A DNA stretch of 64,000 nucleotides from Tepidibacter hydrothermalis (GCF_029542625.1 NZ_CP120733.1:2232001-2296000); one strand, 5' to 3'. Counted from the stretch's first letter, positions 38,808 to 49,378 are shown. Notes: generated from the letters alone by a model not told the origin. Made by a program: numbers and translations.

Positions 38808-40133
38808 ATGGATTATTTATTTTCTAAAAAATTTACATTCAAAGAATTCTTAAAATTTGTAGCTCCAGCAGTTATATCTATGGTTTTTATATCTCTTTAT
38901 ACGATTATAGATGGAATATTTGTTTCAAACCTTGCTGGTCCAGATGCTTTGGCTAGCATAAACATAGTTTTACCTATCTTCAATATTGTTTTAGGCTTTA
39001 GTATAATGCTGGGAGCAGGTGGCAGTGCCTTAATTTCAAAAATGCTCGGAGAAAAAAATAATGAAAAAGCTAACGAAGCACTGTCTTTAATTGTTTACTC
39101 AGGAATTATAATTGGAATAATATTGGCTATCGTAGGAATAATATTTTCTTCTAATATTTTTAATTTTCTAGGTGCAACTGATATTCTTTTACCCTACTGT
39201 ATTTCTTACGGTAATGTAATTATACTATGTACACCTATATTTATAGTGAAAACGATGTTTGAATTTTTCGTTAGAGCTGATGGAGATTTTAATTTTAGTT
39301 TATTTCTATCTATAATAGGTGGAGTTGTAAATATTGTTTTTGATTATGTTTTTATAAAATTATTTAACCTTGGAATTTTAGGAGCTGCTTTAGCTACCGG
39401 ACTTGGAATATTAGTATCTTGTTTATTTGGATTTTGGTATTTCTTTTCCTCTAAATCAAATTTAAATTTCGTAATTCCAAAATTTAATTTAAAGTTGTTA
39501 AAAGATACTATGTATAATGGTTCATCTGAAATGGTATCAGAATTATCAACCGGAATAACTACCTTTTTATTTAATATATTAGCTTTAAAATATGCTGGTG
39601 AAAGGGGTGTAGCTGCTTTAAGCATAATATTATACATCCATTTTTTATTGGTCTCAACATATTTAGGATTTTCCTCCGGCATAGCCCCATTAATAAGTTT
39701 TAATTACGGTGCTAAAAATACAGATAAATTAAAAGAGACCTTTAAATATTCTAAAACGTTCATTTTGGTTTCTTCTTTACTAATTTTTACTACATCATTA
39801 CTTTTCGCTCCATTTTTAGTAAGAGTATTCGTAAGCACAGATAGCCAAATCTATAATTTAACTCTATTTGGCCTTAGAATATTTTCATTTAGTTTTTTAT
39901 TTGTAGGCTTAAATATTTTTACATCAGCTCTTTTTACAGCGTTCTCTAATGGTAAGATTTCTTCTATAACTTCATTTTCAAGAACCTTTGCTTTTGTTTT
40001 ACTAGGAGCGTACTTATTTCCTCCTTTATTTAAAATAAATGGTCTTTGGTTAATAGTTCCATTCGCAGAAATTGCAACCATGTTCATTTCTGTTATATTT
40101 ATAAAAAAATATAAAAACTTTTATATGTATTAA
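38808..40133 (+). CDS. MATE-family efflux transporter
   Basis: A 441-residue transporter with 12 predicted membrane segments in two halves. The first half has FLKFVAPAVISMVFISLYTI, then FVSNLAGPDALASINIV and GAGGSALISKMLGEKN, which is typical of the MATE DinF/MepA branch. It exports cationic drugs or dyes using Na+ or H+ gradients. RBS ATAGGAGG. The adjacent MerR-type gene and its operator suggest substrate-induced expression. Confidence 0.93.
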   Translation: MDYLFSKKFTFKEFLKFVAPAVISMVFISLYTIIDGIFVSNLAGPDALASINIVLPIFNIVLGFSIMLGAGGSALISKMLGEKNNEKANEALSLIVYSGIIIGIILAIVGIIFSSNIFNFLGATDILLPYCISYGNVIILCTPIFIVKTMFEFFVRADGDFNFSLFLSIIGGVVNIVFDYVFIKLFNLGILGAALATGLGILVSCLFGFWYFFSSKSNLNFVIPKFNLKLLKDTMYNGSSEMVSELSTGITTFLFNILALKYAGERGVAALSIILYIHFLLVSTYLGFSSGIAPLISFNYGAKNTDKLKETFKYSKTFILVSSLLIFTTSLLFAPFLVRVFVSTDSQIYNLTLFGLRIFSFSFLFVGLNIFTSALFTAFSNGKISSITSFSRTFAFVLLGAYLFPPLFKINGLWLIVPFAEIATMFISVIFIKKYKNFYMY

Positions 40134-40165
40134 TTCGATAATTTATAGTTATAGTGCTTAAATAA

Positions 40166-40206
40166 TCCTTCATAAATATATTTTTTTATGAGGGATATTT
40201 TTTTAT
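40166..40206 (+). terminator. Terminator of the MATE gene
   Basis: Stem ATCCTTCATAAA / TTTATGAGGGAT (one G-T pair) then ATTTTTTTATA. Confidence 0.7.
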
Positions 40207-40389
40207 ATTTTGTTAAAATCCACACCTTCATATTTCCTTTTTTTGTAATTTACATTTGTATTGTATCATATTTAAATGTACAAATAATACTATACTCCTT
40301 ATATTTAATGTATAATACTATGTATACGTATTTTTCACTGTATAAAGTGAAAAACTAAAACCAACTCTATACAGTTAGGAGTAATAAAA

Positions 40390-41145
40390 ATGAATTACAT
40401 AATATACGACTTAGAATTCAATCAAACAAAATCAATTAAAAACACTGTAAAAGACGCGTGTAAATGTCCCTTTGAAATAATTCAAATAGGTGCAATTAAA
40501 TTAGACGAACATTTTAATGCAGTAGCAACCTTTGATAGACTGGTGCGCCCAACAGTATATCCAACTTTGAACCCTTATATAGAAGAACTCACTAATATAG
40601 ATATTAATCAATTAAATAAAGCCGATTACTTCCCTAAAGTTTATAAGGATTTTTTAGACTTTATAGATGATTCTAGTATTTTTTGTGTATGGGGGAAGGT
40701 AGATCTTAAAGAACTATTTAGAAATATTCGTTACCATGAATTAAATTCTCCAATTAATAAAAAATATATAGATGTTCAACATCACGCTACTAGATATCTT
40801 AAATTTACAAAAGGTTTTAGCGTAGGTCTTCAAAGAGCAGTAGATACTTTCAAAATACCACTTCATAAAGAATTCCATAATGCTTTTAACGATGCTTATT
40901 ATACAAGTGAAGTATTCAAAATTATATACAATAAAAATATACTTCCGGAAACGTACGATACAAGCAGAACAGCAAGATCTAATAGCACAAAGCAAAAAGT
41001 TGATATGAGTGCTTTATTTAGACAGTTCGAAAAGATGTACTCTAGGAAAATGACTAGACATGAAAAAAAGATTATAAAACTTGCTTATATGATGGGAAAA
41101 ACCAATCAATTTAGTATAGATATCGAAAAAAAGACTCATGATTAA
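40390..41145 (+). CDS. DEDDh 3'-5' exonuclease (KapD/ERI-1-like)
   Basis: A 251-residue exonuclease domain protein. Metal motifs are in order: YDLEFNQ (DxE, about 6-8), FCVWGKVDLKEL and HNAFNDAYYT (H...D). The last 60 residues are basic. It resembles the Bacillus sporulation inhibitor KapD and the ERI-1 family. RBS TTAGGAGT. It is a single gene with a terminator overlapping its end. Confidence 0.88.
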   Translation: MNYIIYDLEFNQTKSIKNTVKDACKCPFEIIQIGAIKLDEHFNAVATFDRLVRPTVYPTLNPYIEELTNIDINQLNKADYFPKVYKDFLDFIDDSSIFCVWGKVDLKELFRNIRYHELNSPINKKYIDVQHHATRYLKFTKGFSVGLQRAVDTFKIPLHKEFHNAFNDAYYTSEVFKIIYNKNILPETYDTSRTARSNSTKQKVDMSALFRQFEKMYSRKMTRHEKKIIKLAYMMGKTNQFSIDIEKKTHD

Positions 41146-41167
41146 ATTGGATCGTGAGTTTTTTTAA
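41126..41167 (+). terminator. Terminator overlapping the exonuclease gene end
   Basis: Stem AAAAAAGACTCATGAT / ATCGTGAGTTTTTTT with G-T pairs and an eight-base loop. Confidence 0.75.
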
Positions 41168-41279
41168 TTATACATTAATATATTAAATATCAATTGACAG
41201 TTTCTCAATAAAGTTATAACATCATAATGTTAGGCTTTTATGTAAATATAATATAAAGTAATAGTTAATTCAGTTGTAA

Positions 41280-41402
41280 TTAAATTTCACTTTAACTGAT
41301 TTAATTTCGGCAGTCCCCTATGGGCAAACTAATCCAGAAGCTGTAGAGTTCTTATCTCCAACGTTAATATTATGGATTATTATAACTCTTAGTTTCGGAT
41401 AA
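41280..41402 (+). pseudogene. Possible gene remnant or leader before prfC
   Basis: In one frame, after a stop at 41277, 40 codons run open to TAA 41400-41402. They read as gene-like protein (for example AVPYGQTNPEAVEFLSP followed by a hydrophobic tail LILWIIITLSFG). There is no ATG, GTG or TTG and no RBS, so it is not an intact gene. It may be the tail of a lost membrane-protein gene, or the base composition may instead reflect a structured RNA. Confidence 0.35.
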
Positions 41403-41425
41403 ATTTATAATAGAGGAGTTTTAAA

Positions 41426-43027
41426 ATGTCACAACAAAATTTAAGCTTTATCGATGAGGTTAGAAGAAGAAGAACATTTGCAATCATTTCCCATCCCGAT
41501 GCTGGAAAGACTACATTAACTGAGAAATTCTTATTATACGGAGGCGCAATCCACCAAGCTGGATCTGTTAAATCTAGAAGATCTCAAAAACATGCTGTAT
41601 CTGACTGGATGGAAATAGAAAAACAAAGAGGTATATCTGTTACATCAAGTGTGCTTCAATTTGAATACAACAATTTTTGCATCAACATACTAGACACACC
41701 TGGTCACCAGGACTTTAGTGAGGACACTTATAGAACTCTTATGGCCGCGGATAGTGCTGTAATGGTTATAGACTCTGCAAAAGGTGTCGAGGCACAAACT
41801 AAGAAATTATTCCAGGTTTGTAAAATGAGAGGTATTCCAATATTCACTTTTATAAACAAAATGGATAGACAAGGAAAAGACCCTTTTGAATTAATGGAAG
41901 ATATCGAAAATGTATTAGGAATTCGTTCTTGCCCTGTTAACTGGCCAATAGGATCAGGTAAAGAATTTAAGGGAGTATTTAACCGTCAAAAAGATCAAAT
42001 TGAATTGTTCAACGATGGAAATCACGGACAATCTATAGCTAAATCTGTAGTTGGAAAAGTAGATGATGAAAAGTTTGCTGACCTATTAGGTAGTAGCCTT
42101 CACGAACAATTATTAAATGACATTGAACTTTTAGATGTTGCCGGAGATGAATTTAACTTAGATCAAATATCAAAGGGTGAATTAACTCCAGTATTTTTCG
42201 GAAGTGCTCTTACAAACTTCGGTGTTGAGCCATTCCTTGAATCATTCTTAGATATAACTACTCCACCAACACCTCGTGATAGTAATATGGGAGTTGTAGA
42301 TCCTGAATCTGATAACTTCTCAGGATTTATATTCAAGATTCAAGCTAATATGGATAAATCTCATAGAGATAGAATAGCTTTTTTAAGAATATGTTCTGGT
42401 AAATTTGAAAAGGGTATGACAGTAAATCACGTTCAAAGAGGTAAAAAAGTTAAACTTGCTCAACCTCAACAGTTCGTAGCCCAAGATCGTGTTATTGTAG
42501 ATTCTGCTTATCCAGGAGATATAATAGGTATCCACGACCCAGGAATATTCAATATAGGAGATACTTTATCTCAAAAACAAGCAAAGCTGCAATACAAAGG
42601 TATTCCTCAATTTGCACCTGAGCATTTTTCAAGAATTTCTACTTTAAATTCTTTAAAGAGAAAACAATTCTTAAAAGGAATTACTCAGATATCAGAAGAA
42701 GGTGCTATACAAGTTTATAAGCGTCCTAACATAGGTATGGAAGAACTTATAATAGGAGTTGTAGGTGTTCTTCAGTTCGAAGTATTAGAATATAGATTAA
42801 AAAATGAATACAATGTAGATATTAGAATTGAAAGACTTCCTTACCGTTTTATTCGCTGGGCAGAAACAGGAAGCTTTGATTCTCATAATATGTCTATGAC
42901 AATGGATACTATCCTTGTTGAAGACAAGGATAAAAATCCTGCATTCTTATTCCAAAGTGAGTGGTCTCCTACTCAATTAGTAAGTAGAAATGAAGGATTA
43001 GTTTTAAGCGAAACTTCTATATATTAG
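41426..43027 (+). CDS. prfC: Peptide chain release factor 3
   Basis: A 533-residue translational GTPase that removes RF1/RF2 from ribosomes. G1 is HPDAGKTTLTEK, G3 is DTPGHQDF and G4 is NKMD, and QRGISVTSSVLQF is the switch I region. The RF3-type domains II and III follow to the C-terminus (GVLQFEVLEYRLKNEYNV). RBS AGAGGAG. A terminator shared with cobO follows. Confidence 0.97.
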   Translation: MSQQNLSFIDEVRRRRTFAIISHPDAGKTTLTEKFLLYGGAIHQAGSVKSRRSQKHAVSDWMEIEKQRGISVTSSVLQFEYNNFCINILDTPGHQDFSEDTYRTLMAADSAVMVIDSAKGVEAQTKKLFQVCKMRGIPIFTFINKMDRQGKDPFELMEDIENVLGIRSCPVNWPIGSGKEFKGVFNRQKDQIELFNDGNHGQSIAKSVVGKVDDEKFADLLGSSLHEQLLNDIELLDVAGDEFNLDQISKGELTPVFFGSALTNFGVEPFLESFLDITTPPTPRDSNMGVVDPESDNFSGFIFKIQANMDKSHRDRIAFLRICSGKFEKGMTVNHVQRGKKVKLAQPQQFVAQDRVIVDSAYPGDIIGIHDPGIFNIGDTLSQKQAKLQYKGIPQFAPEHFSRISTLNSLKRKQFLKGITQISEEGAIQVYKRPNIGMEELIIGVVGVLQFEVLEYRLKNEYNVDIRIERLPYRFIRWAETGSFDSHNMSMTMDTILVEDKDKNPAFLFQSEWSPTQLVSRNEGLVLSETSIY

Positions 43028-43045
43028 TCTTACTGATAATAAAGT

Positions 43046-43087
43046 AGATAAAAAAAGTAGCTACCTAGGTAGCTACTTTTTTTATCT
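43046..43087. terminator. Bidirectional terminator
   Basis: A near-perfect palindrome AAAAAAAGTAGCTACC / GGTAGCTACTTTTTTT between prfC and cobO. Confidence 0.9.
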
Positions 43088-43604
43088 AACACTCAATTCC
43101 CTCTCTAGCCATTACACCTTCGTTATAGTAATGTTTAACTTCTTTCATTTCTGTAACAAGGTCTGCAATTTCAATAAGCTCTTCTTTTGCAAATCTTCCA
43201 GTACATATAACTTCTATATTCTTAGGTCTATTTTTTAAGATTTCTAATACCTCATCAACATCAAATAGTTTGTAGTAAAGAGCAATATTAACTTCATCTA
43301 ATACTACCACATCATACTCTCCTGAATTTATTATATCCTTTATTCTTTGAAGACCTTTTCTTGCAACCTCTATATCATCTCTATTAGGTTCATTATATAT
43401 AAAACAATTTAACCCAAACTGTTCCATTTCAAAATTAGGCAAATATTCTAAAGCTTTAACTTCACTATATTTCATACCTTTTACAAATTGTCCAAAAAAC
43501 ACCTTCTTCCCAGCACATACCGCTCTAAGCGAAAGACCTAAAGCAGCAGTTGTCTTTCCTTTACCATTACCAGTATAAACATGTATATAACCTTTTTGTT
43601 CCAT
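43086..43604 (-). CDS. cobO: Cob(I)alamin adenosyltransferase (CobO/BtuR type)
   Basis: A 172-residue enzyme that adenosylates cob(I)yrinic acid diamide or cobalamin. The P-loop is TGNGKGKTTAALG, Walker B is VVVLDEVN, and the C-terminus has the family stretch ADLVTEMKEVKHYY. ATG 43604 is about nine bases after GGGGG; the longer open frame starts with an ATG directly on the RBS. No cobalamin riboswitch or other cobalamin gene is nearby. Confidence 0.95.
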   Translation of the reverse strand: MEQKGYIHVYTGNGKGKTTAALGLSLRAVCAGKKVFFGQFVKGMKYSEVKALEYLPNFEMEQFGLNCFIYNEPNRDDIEVARKGLQRIKDIINSGEYDVVVLDEVNIALYYKLFDVDEVLEILKNRPKNIEVICTGRFAKEELIEIADLVTEMKEVKHYYNEGVMAREGIEC

Positions 43605-43660
43605 AAAAATCATCCCCCTTCTATTTTTAATTATACTTGAAAACAACTATCAAAAGTACA

Positions 43661-43710
43661 AAAAAGTAGCTATCTAGATTTTATAAAATCTAGATAGCTA
43701 CTTTTTTAAT
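43661..43710 (-). terminator. Terminator of the citrate-aconitase-isocitrate operon
   Basis: A stem of about 20 bp (AGTAGCTATCTAGATTTTA and its complement) with T tracts, after the isocitrate dehydrogenase gene. Its AGTAGCTA core resembles that of the prfC/cobO terminator. Confidence 0.9.
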
Positions 43711-43727
43711 ATAGTAATTAAATTTTT

Positions 43728-44723
43728 TTACATATTTTCTATAACAGCCTGTGCAAATTCTTTTGTTCCAAGTGGTCCACCTAAATCCTTAGTCAATTTA
43801 TCTTTTTGTTTAAATACCTTTTCAAGTGCAGATTCAACTTTTAAAGCTGCTTCATTCTCACCTATATACTTCAGCATCATAACACCTGTTAGTATACAAG
43901 ATATCGGATTAGCTAAGTTTTTCCCTGCTATATCTGGTGCCGAACCATGAACTGGTTCAAATACAGCTATATCTTCCCCAATATTTGCACCAGGAGCCAT
44001 ACCAAGACCTCCTATTAGTCCAGAACTCATATCAGATAAAATATCCCCATATAAGTTAGGTGCAACTACTACATCATAATTTTGTGGGTTCATAACAAGT
44101 TTCATACTCATAGCATCTACTATAACATCTTCAAATTCTATATCATAGTCTTTTGCTATATCTTTTGCACATTTTAAAAACAATCCATCTGATAGCTTCA
44201 TTATATTTGCTTTATGAGTTGCAGTTACTTTTTTTCTATTTTCTTTTTTGGCAAGTTCAAATGCAAATTTTACAATCCTATCAGATGCTTTTTTAGTTAT
44301 TATCTTAATACTTTCACAAGCCTCATCCCCTACCTTATGTTCTATACCTATATAAAGCCCTTCTGTATTTTCTCTTACAATTACAAAATCAACATTCTTG
44401 TGAAGTGTGTCTATACCTTCATAAGACTTAATAGGTCTTATATTTGCATATAAATTAAGTTTTTGTCTCAATCCCACATTTACACTTCTAAATCCGCTTC
44501 CTACAGGAGTTGTTATAGGTCCCTTTAATGCTACCTTATTCTTTTTTATACTATCTATAACCTCATCTGGCAAAGGTGTCTTATATTCGTCCATTACACA
44601 CATACCAGCATTTAATATCTCCCAATCAATATCTGCACCACTCTTATCTATAATATCCTTTGTAGCATATATTACCTCAGGTCCTATTCCATCCCCGGGA
44701 ATTAATGTTATCTTATTTGGCAT
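43728..44723 (-). CDS. icd: NAD-dependent isocitrate dehydrogenase
   Basis: A 331-residue member of the isocitrate/isopropylmalate dehydrogenase family. GDGIGPEV, the substrate-binding [17 protein letters not shown] (Ser where isocitrate binders have Ser), [24 protein letters not shown] and the NAD-side [14 protein letters not shown] are visible. Being third in an operon with Re-citrate synthase and aconitase argues for isocitrate as substrate rather than isopropylmalate or homoisocitrate. Its short length fits the NAD-dependent, mitochondrial-like branch. It ends the operon. Confidence 0.9.
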   Translation of the reverse strand: MPNKITLIPGDGIGPEVIYATKDIIDKSGADIDWEILNAGMCVMDEYKTPLPDEVIDSIKKNKVALKGPITTPVGSGFRSVNVGLRQKLNLYANIRPIKSYEGIDTLHKNVDFVIVRENTEGLYIGIEHKVGDEACESIKIITKKASDRIVKFAFELAKKENRKKVTATHKANIMKLSDGLFLKCAKDIAKDYDIEFEDVIVDAMSMKLVMNPQNYDVVVAPNLYGDILSDMSSGLIGGLGMAPGANIGEDIAVFEPVHGSAPDIAGKNLANPISCILTGVMMLKYIGENEAALKVESALEKVFKQKDKLTKDLGGPLGTKEFAQAVIENM

Positions 44724-44724
44724 A

Positions 44725-46659
44725 TTACTTTCCCCCTATATCATTGTTTTGTTTTATCAAGTTTAAAAGTCCACCTGCTAATATCATTTTCTTTTGTCTA
44801 CTTGTTATATCTAAATTCACTTCATATTCCTTGTTTTTAGTTAGATTTTTTAATACAAACAATCCTGTATCCAAGTTTTTAAAATTATCCTCAAGAGATA
44901 TTTCATCCATTAAATCTATATCATCATAATCTTTTTCATTCTTAAAAGTTAAGGGAAGTATACCGTTATTTATAAGATTTTGCTTGTGTATTCTAGCAAA
45001 AGATTTTGCAATTACAGCTTTAATTCCAAGATACAATGGTGCTAATGCTGCATGTTCACGGCTAGATCCTTGACCATAATTTGCCCCTCCTAATATAAAT
45101 CCTCCTTTAAATTCTTTTGCTCTACTAGGAAAATCAGGATCACATGGTTTAAAACAATATTCAGATAAATAAGGAATATTCGATCTATATGGTAGTAACT
45201 TTGCATTTGATGGCATAATATGATCAGTAGTTATATTATCCTCTACCTTTATTAGTATTTTTCCTTTTAATATATCTTTTAAAGGCTCTGTTTTAGGAAA
45301 ATCCTTAATGTTAGGACCTTTTATTACATCAATCTCTTCTCCTTCTTTAGCAGGAGGCACGATTAAATTATCATTTATTAAAAACTTATGTGGCATAGAA
45401 ATTTTCGAATCATCTATATTTTCAGGGCTTGTTAGATATCCCGTTATAGCAGATACAGCTGCAACTTCTGGACTTACTATATATATGTCAGCAGATGTCG
45501 TTCCAGATCTTCCCTTAAAATTTCTATTAAAAGTTCTAAGTGACACCCCTCCAGTACTTGGAGCCTGACCCATTCCTATACAAGGTCCACATGCAGATTC
45601 AAGTATTCTAGCACCAGCAGATACCATCTTTGCTAATGCTCCATTTGCAGCCAACATATTCAATACTTGCTTTGATCCCGGTGATATAACAAGTGATACA
45701 TGTTCTGCTATAGTTTTATTTTCTAGAATTTCAGCTACTTTCATCATATCTACTAAGGATGAGTTAGTACAACTTCCTATTGCAACTTGGTTTACCTTTA
45801 TATCTTTAAGCTCACAAACATTTACTACATTATCAGGACTATGAGGACATGCTGCCAACGGTTTTATCTCAGCTAAATCAATAACTATGGATTCATCATA
45901 TATAGCTTCTTCATCAGCTAATATCTCAACATAATCATCTTCTCTTCCCTGTGCCTTTAAAAATTCATACGTAACTTTATCTGATGGAAATATAGATGTT
46001 GTAGCTCCAAGTTCAGCTCCCATATTTGTAATAGTTGCTCTTTGCGGAACACTTAAATACTTTAAAGCTTCACCGCAATATTCAAATATTTTGTTAACTC
46101 CACCTTTTACTGTATATATTCTCAATACTTCTAGTATTATATCTTTTGCAGATACTCCTTTGTTTAGTTTTCCTACAAGTTCAACCTTTACTACATCAGG
46201 AGTCTTGATATAATATTCGCCACCAGCCATGGCAACCGCCACATCTAGCCCTCCAGCCCCAATAGCTAGCATACCAATTCCTCCACAAGTAGGCGTATGA
46301 CTATCTGATCCAAGAAGAGTTTGCCCCGGAACTCCAAATCTTTCAAGGTGAACCTGATGACAGATTCCATTTCCAGGTTTTGAAAAATATATCCCATACT
46401 TTTTAGCAACCGTTTGAATGTATAAATGATCATCTGCATTTTCCGGTCCTGCTTGAAGTATATTATGATCTATATAAGCTAATGATTTTTTAGTTTTAAC
46501 CTTATCTATCCCCATATTTTCAAGTTGAAGATAAGCCATCGTTCCTGTAGAATCCTGTGTTAATGTTTGATCTATTCTTATTCCAATCTCACTTTCCTTT
46601 TTAAACTCTCCACTGACAATATGATCTTTTATGATTTTTTGAGCCACTGTTAAATTCAT
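44725..46659 (-). CDS. acn: Aconitate hydratase
   Basis: A 644-residue [4Fe-4S] enzyme, the short monofunctional type common in anaerobes. Cluster cysteines are in GSCTNSS and [14 protein letters not shown]. The substrate/swivel domain at the C-terminus has [20 protein letters not shown]. The early [12 protein letters not shown] motif is intact. It begins 11 bases after the citrate synthase gene, and the isocitrate dehydrogenase gene starts one base after its stop. It converts citrate to isocitrate. Confidence 0.95.
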   Translation of the reverse strand: MNLTVAQKIIKDHIVSGEFKKESEIGIRIDQTLTQDSTGTMAYLQLENMGIDKVKTKKSLAYIDHNILQAGPENADDHLYIQTVAKKYGIYFSKPGNGICHQVHLERFGVPGQTLLGSDSHTPTCGGIGMLAIGAGGLDVAVAMAGGEYYIKTPDVVKVELVGKLNKGVSAKDIILEVLRIYTVKGGVNKIFEYCGEALKYLSVPQRATITNMGAELGATTSIFPSDKVTYEFLKAQGREDDYVEILADEEAIYDESIVIDLAEIKPLAACPHSPDNVVNVCELKDIKVNQVAIGSCTNSSLVDMMKVAEILENKTIAEHVSLVISPGSKQVLNMLAANGALAKMVSAGARILESACGPCIGMGQAPSTGGVSLRTFNRNFKGRSGTTSADIYIVSPEVAAVSAITGYLTSPENIDDSKISMPHKFLINDNLIVPPAKEGEEIDVIKGPNIKDFPKTEPLKDILKGKILIKVEDNITTDHIMPSNAKLLPYRSNIPYLSEYCFKPCDPDFPSRAKEFKGGFILGGANYGQGSSREHAALAPLYLGIKAVIAKSFARIHKQNLINNGILPLTFKNEKDYDDIDLMDEISLEDNFKNLDTGLFVLKNLTKNKEYEVNLDITSRQKKMILAGGLLNLIKQNNDIGGK

Positions 46660-46670
46660 ATTACCCCTCC

Positions 46671-48017
46671 TTAAACCGCCTCTGTTTTTTCTATTTTTTC
46701 TATATGTGGTAAATACATATAAGTTATTTTCTTTAACTCTTCATTTCTTATAACTGTAGTTCTTCCACCTGCATACTGATCGTCTACCCATCTTTTAATA
46801 GGATATATTCTTTCATCAGACTTAGATATCTTTTGACCTTCACTCAATCTAAAATAAGTATTAATCCAAGCTGCAATACCAGCCACTCCTGAATATTGAT
46901 TAACAGATACTACTATAGGTCTATTTAATATTTTCTCAGTGTCAAAAGAGTTATATATTTCTACATCCTTTAATATTCCATCAGCATGTATTCCAGCCTT
47001 TGTTACATTAAATTCGCTTCCCACAAATGGAGTTTGTGGATGAATATCATAGTCCATCTCTTTTTGAAAATACTCACTGACTTCAGATAAAATCTTAAGA
47101 TTCATATTCTTAATATCACCCTTTAATTGACCATAAGCCACGAGCATAGCTTCTATAGGACAGTTACCTGTTCTTTCTCCTATACCGAATAAAGTAGTAT
47201 TTATAGAAGATGCTCCATACATCCAAGCTGCTACAGAATTTGTTACAACAGAGTAAAAATCATTATGTCCATGCCACTCTATAGACTTAGACGAAACATT
47301 GCATTCATTTCTAAGTCCATGTATAATTGCAGGTATACTTCTTGGAAGTGACGTTCCTGTATAAGAAATCCCAAGACCTAATGTATCACAGGCTCTAATT
47401 TTCACCTCAACTCCAGATTCTTTTGATAAATCCATCAAAGATCTAACTAGAGGAACTACAAATCCGTAAAAATCAGCTCTAGTTATATCTTCAAGATGGC
47501 ATCTTGGTACTATTCCATTTTCAATAGCCTCTCTTGCAATATCTAGGTACATGTTAAGAGCGTTTTCTCTTGTTGTTTTTAGTTTTTTGAATATATGATA
47601 ATCAGAACAAGACATAAGCATACCTGTTTCTTTAATTTCCATTTCTTTAACTAATTTCAAATCTTCTTTCTTTGCTCTAATCCAAGAAGTAATCTCAGGA
47701 AAGCTGTATCCTCTGTCCATACACTTTGAAACTGCTTTTCTGTCCTTCTTTGAATAAAGAAAAAATTCAGATTGTCTAATAATCCCTGATCCATTATCTA
47801 TCTTATGAAGATAATCATATAATCTAAGTATTTGATCAACACTAAAAGAAGACATAGACTGCTGACCATCTCTAAAAGTTGTATCAGTCACCCATATATC
47901 ATTTGGAAGTTCCATAGGAAGTAAAATATTATTAAACTCTACTCTAGGAATTTTTGAATACGGAAATACATTTTTAAAATAATTTGAATTAGACAAATTT
48001 ACAATAGAACTTTTCAT
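46671..48017 (-). CDS. Re-citrate synthase (2-isopropylmalate synthase-like)
   Basis: A 448-residue enzyme of the DRE-TIM metallolyase superfamily. Catalytic and metal residues show in WVTDTTFRDGQQ, EWHGHNDFYSV and GIGERTGNCPIEAM. Its layout and the N-terminal 50-residue extension match the Re-face-specific citrate synthase described in Clostridium kluyveri, and it lacks the long leucine-binding domain of LeuA. The aconitase and isocitrate dehydrogenase genes directly downstream support citrate as product. No Si-type (GltA) gene is in the window. Start ATG 48017; RBS GAGGGGG. Confidence 0.92.
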   Translation of the reverse strand: MKSSIVNLSNSNYFKNVFPYSKIPRVEFNNILLPMELPNDIWVTDTTFRDGQQSMSSFSVDQILRLYDYLHKIDNGSGIIRQSEFFLYSKKDRKAVSKCMDRGYSFPEITSWIRAKKEDLKLVKEMEIKETGMLMSCSDYHIFKKLKTTRENALNMYLDIAREAIENGIVPRCHLEDITRADFYGFVVPLVRSLMDLSKESGVEVKIRACDTLGLGISYTGTSLPRSIPAIIHGLRNECNVSSKSIEWHGHNDFYSVVTNSVAAWMYGASSINTTLFGIGERTGNCPIEAMLVAYGQLKGDIKNMNLKILSEVSEYFQKEMDYDIHPQTPFVGSEFNVTKAGIHADGILKDVEIYNSFDTEKILNRPIVVSVNQYSGVAGIAAWINTYFRLSEGQKISKSDERIYPIKRWVDDQYAGGRTTVIRNEELKKITYMYLPHIEKIEKTEAV

Positions 48018-48478
48018 AATAAGCCAACCCCCTCAAATTACATTTATAATTTTGAAATTTAATGACCAATATATTTCATTTGCTTTATTTTTACATCACT
48101 TTTCTTTTTATATTGCTACGATTCAAAACACGGTTCAAATCGTTAATTCCCAACATTTTTAATGTTATTTTGTATTTTTTAAAAAATACAGAATAATTTT
48201 GTCACGTTTTTAATTTTCTTTTTTATGATTCTTTACCAACTTCATATTTCATATATTAACATGCCCTTTCTGCATTTACAACCCCAAAATGCAATTTTTT
48301 TATATATAAATTTCATTTTATACAAGAAAAAGATGCAATAAAGGTTATTTAACACCTTTATTACACCTTCTCTTGCATTAAATTTCATTTATTTCGAATG
48401 TAATACTTTTATATGCTAAAAGACTCATCCTATTAAGAATGAGTCTTTAACTAAATTATTCTAATTTCAATTTTTTTA
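48018..48478. other. Upstream region of the citrate operon
   Basis: 461 bases between the Re-citrate synthase gene and cysK. It is very AT-rich. A short inverted repeat (AATAAAGGT / ACCTTTATT, 48345-48375) could be an attenuator-like hairpin. No recognisable promoter, riboswitch or CodY box stood out. cysK's terminator lies at its right end. Confidence 0.5.
48418..48450 (-). terminator. Terminator of cysK
   Basis: Stem AAAGACTCAT / ATGAGTCTTT with a ten-base loop, 31 bases after the stop. Confidence 0.8.
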
Positions 48479-49378
48479 TTACAAAAGTCCCTCACTGAAG
48501 TATCTCTCTGCTCTATCTGGTAGAATAGTAACTATTTTCTTATGTGGATATTGTTTTGCTATATTCATAGCTGCCCATACATTAGCTCCTGCCGATACTC
48601 CAACTAAGCATCCACATACCTTTGCTAATTGTCTAGAAGTTGAAATAGCATCTTCATCACCAACCTCTATAACTCTGTCCATTAAAGATACATCTAATAC
48701 ATCCGGTATAAATCCATCACCTATACCCTGTATCTTATGAATTCCTGCATTATGCCCTTTGAGTGCAGATACTCCTTTGGGCTCAACTGCGATAACCATA
48801 CAATTAGGATTTTTTTCTTTTAAATATCTTCCTATTCCCTGTAAAGTTCCTCCACTTCCAAGTCCCGAAACAAATACATCTACATTCTCATTCATATCTT
48901 TAAATATTTCAACTGCCGTTGTATTGTAATGTATCAATGGGTTGTTAATATTGCTAAACTGATTAAGAACGAAGATATCATCATTAGCCTTTATTTGTCT
49001 TTTAACCTCATTTAAAGCACCTTCTACACTTTCCTCTTTAGGTGTTAGTATCAGTTCTGCTCCAAGCCCCTTTATAATTCTTTTTCTCTCTTCACTCATA
49101 TTTTCAGGCATAACAATCTTTACCTTATATCCCATTTGAACTCCAACTAAAGATATACCTATGCCTGTATTTCCAGATGTAGGCTCCATTATAGTCATAC
49201 CTTTTTTTAATGCTCCATCTCTTTCAGCCTGTTCTATCATAAACTTTCCTATCCTATCCTTTATACTTCCTCCAGGATTTAAAAATTCAGCTTTAGCATA
49301 TATATTATTTCCAGTTAATTTATTTAAATTTATAAGTGGTGTATTTCCTATTGAATCTATAATGTTATTTAATATCAT
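48479..49378 (-). CDS. cysK: Cysteine synthase (O-acetylserine sulfhydrylase)
   Basis: A 299-residue PLP enzyme joining O-acetylserine and sulfide. The PLP lysine is in NPGGSIKDRIG, the substrate loop is EPTSGNTGIG, and the phosphate-binding loop is GSGGTLQGIG. ATG 49378 is seven bases after GGAGGGG; an in-frame start further upstream includes the RBS. No S-box or T-box leader is visible. Confidence 0.95.
   Translation of the reverse strand: MILNNIIDSIGNTPLINLNKLTGNNIYAKAEFLNPGGSIKDRIGKFMIEQAERDGALKKGMTIMEPTSGNTGIGISLVGVQMGYKVKIVMPENMSEERKRIIKGLGAELILTPKEESVEGALNEVKRQIKANDDIFVLNQFSNINNPLIHYNTTAVEIFKDMNENVDVFVSGLGSGGTLQGIGRYLKEKNPNCMVIAVEPKGVSALKGHNAGIHKIQGIGDGFIPDVLDVSLMDRVIEVGDEDAISTSRQLAKVCGCLVGVSAGANVWAAMNIAKQYPHKKIVTILPDRAERYFSEGLL

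Noticed and set aside
41190-41425. A riboswitch before prfC
   Set aside because: No known aptamer consensus could be recognised; the sequence reads better as a protein remnant, though weakly.
43605-43660. Cobalamin riboswitch upstream of cobO
   Set aside because: Only about 50 bases lie between cobO and the preceding terminator, too short for the aptamer, and no conserved box is present.
48018-48130. CodY box before the citrate operon
   Set aside because: Best match to AATTTTCWGAAAATT had about five mismatches, within chance for such AT-rich DNA.
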